The notes under the pieces are model-generated. The model was not told the origin of the DNA, did no database searches, and was given only the letters and a program-made list of their open reading frames with translations. Positions 6,252 to 7,831 of a DNA stretch of 7,831 nucleotides are shown here, piece by piece. Source of the DNA: Microscillaceae bacterium (lineage in GTDB: Bacteria > Bacteroidota > Bacteroidia > Cytophagales > Microscillaceae); contig DMHB01000022.1 in NCBI GenBank assembly GCA_003449595.1, positions 1-7,831 on the forward strand, in the 5' to 3' direction. Numbering within the stretch: position 1 is the first letter of the stretch; the number at the start of each line of letters is the position of its first letter. Both the position numbers and the translations under genes were made by a program.

Positions 6252-7016
6252 TTACTTGAACAATTGATTGTAATAGTCGCTTACCTGATTCCAGTTCACC
6301 ACTTGCCAGAAAGCTTCCACATAATCAGCGCGTTTGTTTTGGTATTTCAAATAGTAGGCGTGTTCCCAAACGTCCAAAGCTAAAATAGGCAGCCCCAGTT
6401 CTTCGGTTTTCACCAAATTGGCCATCAGTGGGTTGTCTTGGTTGGGGGTAGAAGTAATAAGAAGTTGTTTGTTGGAATTGACCACTAACCAAGCCCATCC
6501 CGACCCGAAACGTCCTTTTGCGGCTTCTCCAAATTTAGTTTTGAACTGCTCGAACGAGCCAAAAGCCGCATTGATGGCTTCCGCCAAAGCACCTTGTGGG
6601 GCGGTTTCGGCGGTACGATTACCATTCAGAATGTTCCAAAACAAACTATGGTTCCAATGCCCTCCGGCATTGTTGCGTATGGCTGGGCTTGCTTCGGTTA
6701 CTTTCATACAAATATCTTCTAATGACATCGTTTCAAACGAAGTGCCAGCGACGGCTTTGTTCAAATTGCTCACATAGGCCGCGTGGTGTTTGCCGTGGTG
6801 TATTTCCATCGTTTGTGCATCGATGGCAGGCTCTAAAGCGTCGAAGGCATAAGGCAGGTTAGGCAGTACAAATTCGTTGCCTCGGCGCAAGCCTTTCGAC
6901 CAAGGATAAAGCCCGGTTGCCGACGAAAGACTTGGTTTGGCAAAACCATTGCCCCAAGGCATCCAAGCAGAAAGGGTAGCCAAAGCAGTCATTTTTAAGA
7001 AAGTACGTTTTTGCAT
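6252..7016 (-). CDS. sodA: Exported Mn-type superoxide dismutase with Tat-like signal peptide
   Basis: A 254-residue enzyme of the Fe/Mn family that converts superoxide to oxygen and hydrogen peroxide. Counting from the ATG at 7014-7016, metal ligands by alignment to E. coli SodA are His73 (in MEIHHGKHH), His123 (in GGHWNHSLFW), Asp215 and His219 (in LDVWEHAYY). Gly119 and Gln193 (in PNQDNPL) occupy the positions that mark the Mn type (Gly77 and Gln146 of E. coli SodA), so manganese is the likely metal, though cambialistic use cannot be excluded. About 45 extra residues precede the catalytic domain. MQKRTFLKM followed by a hydrophobic stretch and GFA-K (cleavage possible after residue 26) resembles a Tat signal with KR instead of RR. 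The protein is thus probably periplasmic or surface-exposed. An in-frame TTG at 7029-7031 would add five residues, but the ATG better fits a normal Tat n-region. It is divergent from the mutase gene. Confidence 0.95.
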   Translation of the reverse strand: MQKRTFLKMTALATLSAWMPWGNGFAKPSLSSATGLYPWSKGLRRGNEFVLPNLPYAFDALEPAIDAQTMEIHHGKHHAAYVSNLNKAVAGTSFETMSLEDICMKVTEASPAIRNNAGGHWNHSLFWNILNGNRTAETAPQGALAEAINAAFGSFEQFKTKFGEAAKGRFGSGWAWLVVNSNKQLLITSTPNQDNPLMANLVKTEELGLPILALDVWEHAYYLKYQNKRADYVEAFWQVVNWNQVSDYYNQLFK

Positions 7017-7126
7017 AGTATCTTTATTCAAAAGTTTTAAATCCGAATTATCAGCGCATTTATACCCACACAGGGGCGCTTCATTTATGACAATATAACC
7101 AATCTTCGGGGCTTACTGTTCAATAG

Positions 7127-7140
7127 CAGTTTACAAACTG
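7127..7140. promoter_or_regulatory. Operator-like inverted repeat between the dismutase and mutase genes
   Basis: CAGTTT-AC-AAACTG is an inverted repeat with 6-bp arms and a 2-bp centre. A further ACTG at 7115-7118 pairs with CAGT at 7127-7130, so CAGT half-sites recur here. It lies within the 201-bp gap between divergent genes, about 35 bp upstream of the mutase -7 element and about 110 bp upstream of the dismutase start. A dimeric repressor or activator site is plausible, but no known family consensus fits clearly. Confidence 0.35.
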
Positions 7141-7172
7141 GCACGTCTGATGCAAAATTCACTTTTTTGATT

Positions 7173-7180
7173 TATTTTTG
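7173..7180 (+). promoter_or_regulatory. -7 promoter element for the methylmalonyl-CoA mutase gene
   Basis: TATTTTTG is an exact TAnnTTTG match placed 37 bp before the ATG at 7218, implying a leader of about 30 nt. No good TTG lies at the expected spacing; ATG at 7150-7152 (20-nt spacer) is the nearest match, so the -33 element is weak. The rest of the gap (7017-7126) shows no clear promoter for the dismutase gene and no recognisable B12 riboswitch. Confidence 0.45.
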
Positions 7181-7217
7181 AAATCCAACTATACTCATCC
7201 ACAAAAAGACATAGTCT

Positions 7218-7831
7218 ATGAAGCCCAATTTTTCGCAGATAGATCTTGCTTTCATTGCGCCACCTTCTCCTCAAACAACTGAGTCGAAGCCTTTTGTGGC
7301 TGCCGAGGGCATTACTATCAAGCCTTTTTATACAGCCGAAGATCTCAAAGAGGTAGAACACTTGTCGTTTGTGGCGGGCATTCCTCCTTTCCTGCGTGGC
7401 CCTTATGCCTCAATGTACACCCAGCGCCCGTGGACTATCCGCCAATATGCCGGTTTTTCGACAGCCGAGGATAGCAATGCTTTTTATCGGCGCAACTTAG
7501 CCGGAGGGCAAAAAGGGCTTTCCGTGGCGTTCGACTTAGCCACCCACCGTGGCTACGATTCAGACCACCCCCGCGTGGTAGGCGATGTAGGCAAGGCAGG
7601 GGTAGCCATCGATTCGGTCGAGGATATGAAAATCCTATTCGACCAAATTCCCTTGGATCAAATGTCAGTTTCGATGACTATGAACGGAGCTGTTATCCCG
7701 ATTATGGCTTTTTACATTGTAGCGGCTGAAGAGCAAGGGGTAAGTCCTGAAAAGCTTAGTGGAACCATCCAAAACGACATTCTCAAGGAGTTTATGGTGC
7801 GCAACACTTACATCTACCCGCCCGAACCCAG
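7218..7831 (+). CDS. Methylmalonyl-CoA mutase, catalytic (large) chain, 5' part
   Basis: An open frame starts at the ATG at 7218 and runs off the window after 204 full codons, so only the N-terminal part is seen; family members are usually about 700 residues. The enzyme is adenosylcobalamin-dependent and interconverts (R)-methylmalonyl-CoA and succinyl-CoA, linking propionate to the TCA cycle. Highly conserved segments are visible: IPPFLRGPY (55-63), RPWTIRQYAGFST (70-82), NAFYRRNLAGGQKGLSVAFD (87-106), ATHRGYDSDHPRVVGDVG (108-125), PLDQMSVSMTMNGAV (145-159) and LSGTIQNDILKEFMVRNTYI (180-199). These form the start of the substrate-binding barrel. The aromatic Tyr77 in QYAGF probably matches the active-site tyrosine of the Propionibacterium enzyme. 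The C-terminal cobalamin-binding domain is beyond the window. No small-subunit gene precedes it, since the upstream neighbour is the divergent dismutase. The catalytic-chain assignment is firm. Confidence 0.96.
   Translation, partial: MKPNFSQIDLAFIAPPSPQTTESKPFVAAEGITIKPFYTAEDLKEVEHLSFVAGIPPFLRGPYASMYTQRPWTIRQYAGFSTAEDSNAFYRRNLAGGQKGLSVAFDLATHRGYDSDHPRVVGDVGKAGVAIDSVEDMKILFDQIPLDQMSVSMTMNGAVIPIMAFYIVAAEEQGVSPEKLSGTIQNDILKEFMVRNTYIYPPEP

Noticed and set aside
7032..7217. Cobalamin riboswitch upstream of the B12-dependent mutase
   Set aside because: The leader from the likely promoter is only about 30 nt, and no recognisable B12-box sequence or extended pairing was found in the gap.
7131..7361. 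Open frame of 76 codons on the minus strand
   Set aside because: Most of it lies opposite the conserved start of the mutase gene, and its translation shows no recognisable domain.

Overview
The window looks like chromosomal DNA from a member of the Bacteroidota, probably a Cytophagales-like lineage. This rests on three observations. Start codons are not preceded by Shine-Dalgarno sequences but by A/T-rich leaders. Several intergenic regions carry the Bacteroidota promoter element TAnnTTTG, in three cases exactly (TAAATTTG, TACTTTTG, TATTTTTG). The proteins also read like Bacteroidota homologs. I see no mobile element, CRISPR array, tRNA or rRNA, and the longest gene-free stretch is about 200 bp.

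Layout. Positions 43-1800 hold two minus-strand genes: a short SlyD/FkpB-type FKBP prolyl isomerase, and upstream of it a LolC/LolE-type ABC permease that apparently starts at TTG. A divergent promoter region (1801-1881) separates them from a plus-strand membrane-anchored family 2 glycosyltransferase (1882-3018). Next comes aspartate-semialdehyde dehydrogenase (3121-4143), which has its own promoter. Then follows a tight plus-strand cluster (4238-6162): a PspA/IM30 protein, a small YbjN-like protein, and a two-TM protein with a GIDE/MUL1-type domain. The cluster ends in a strong intrinsic terminator. A minus-strand Mn-type superoxide dismutase with a Tat-like export signal (6252-7016) converges on that terminator. 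The last gene, divergent from the dismutase and cut off by the window end, encodes the methylmalonyl-CoA mutase catalytic chain (from 7218).

Most of this is envelope biology (lipoprotein export, surface glycosylation, membrane stress, exported antioxidant defence) mixed with housekeeping metabolism (aspartate-family amino acids, propionate/succinate interconversion). The part most worth following up is the PspA / YbjN-like / GIDE-like cluster. It looks like a self-contained membrane-stress module whose second and third proteins have no assigned job. Its promoter region carries a 19-bp-phased direct repeat that could be a regulator site. I cannot tell from sequence alone whether this module is already described.
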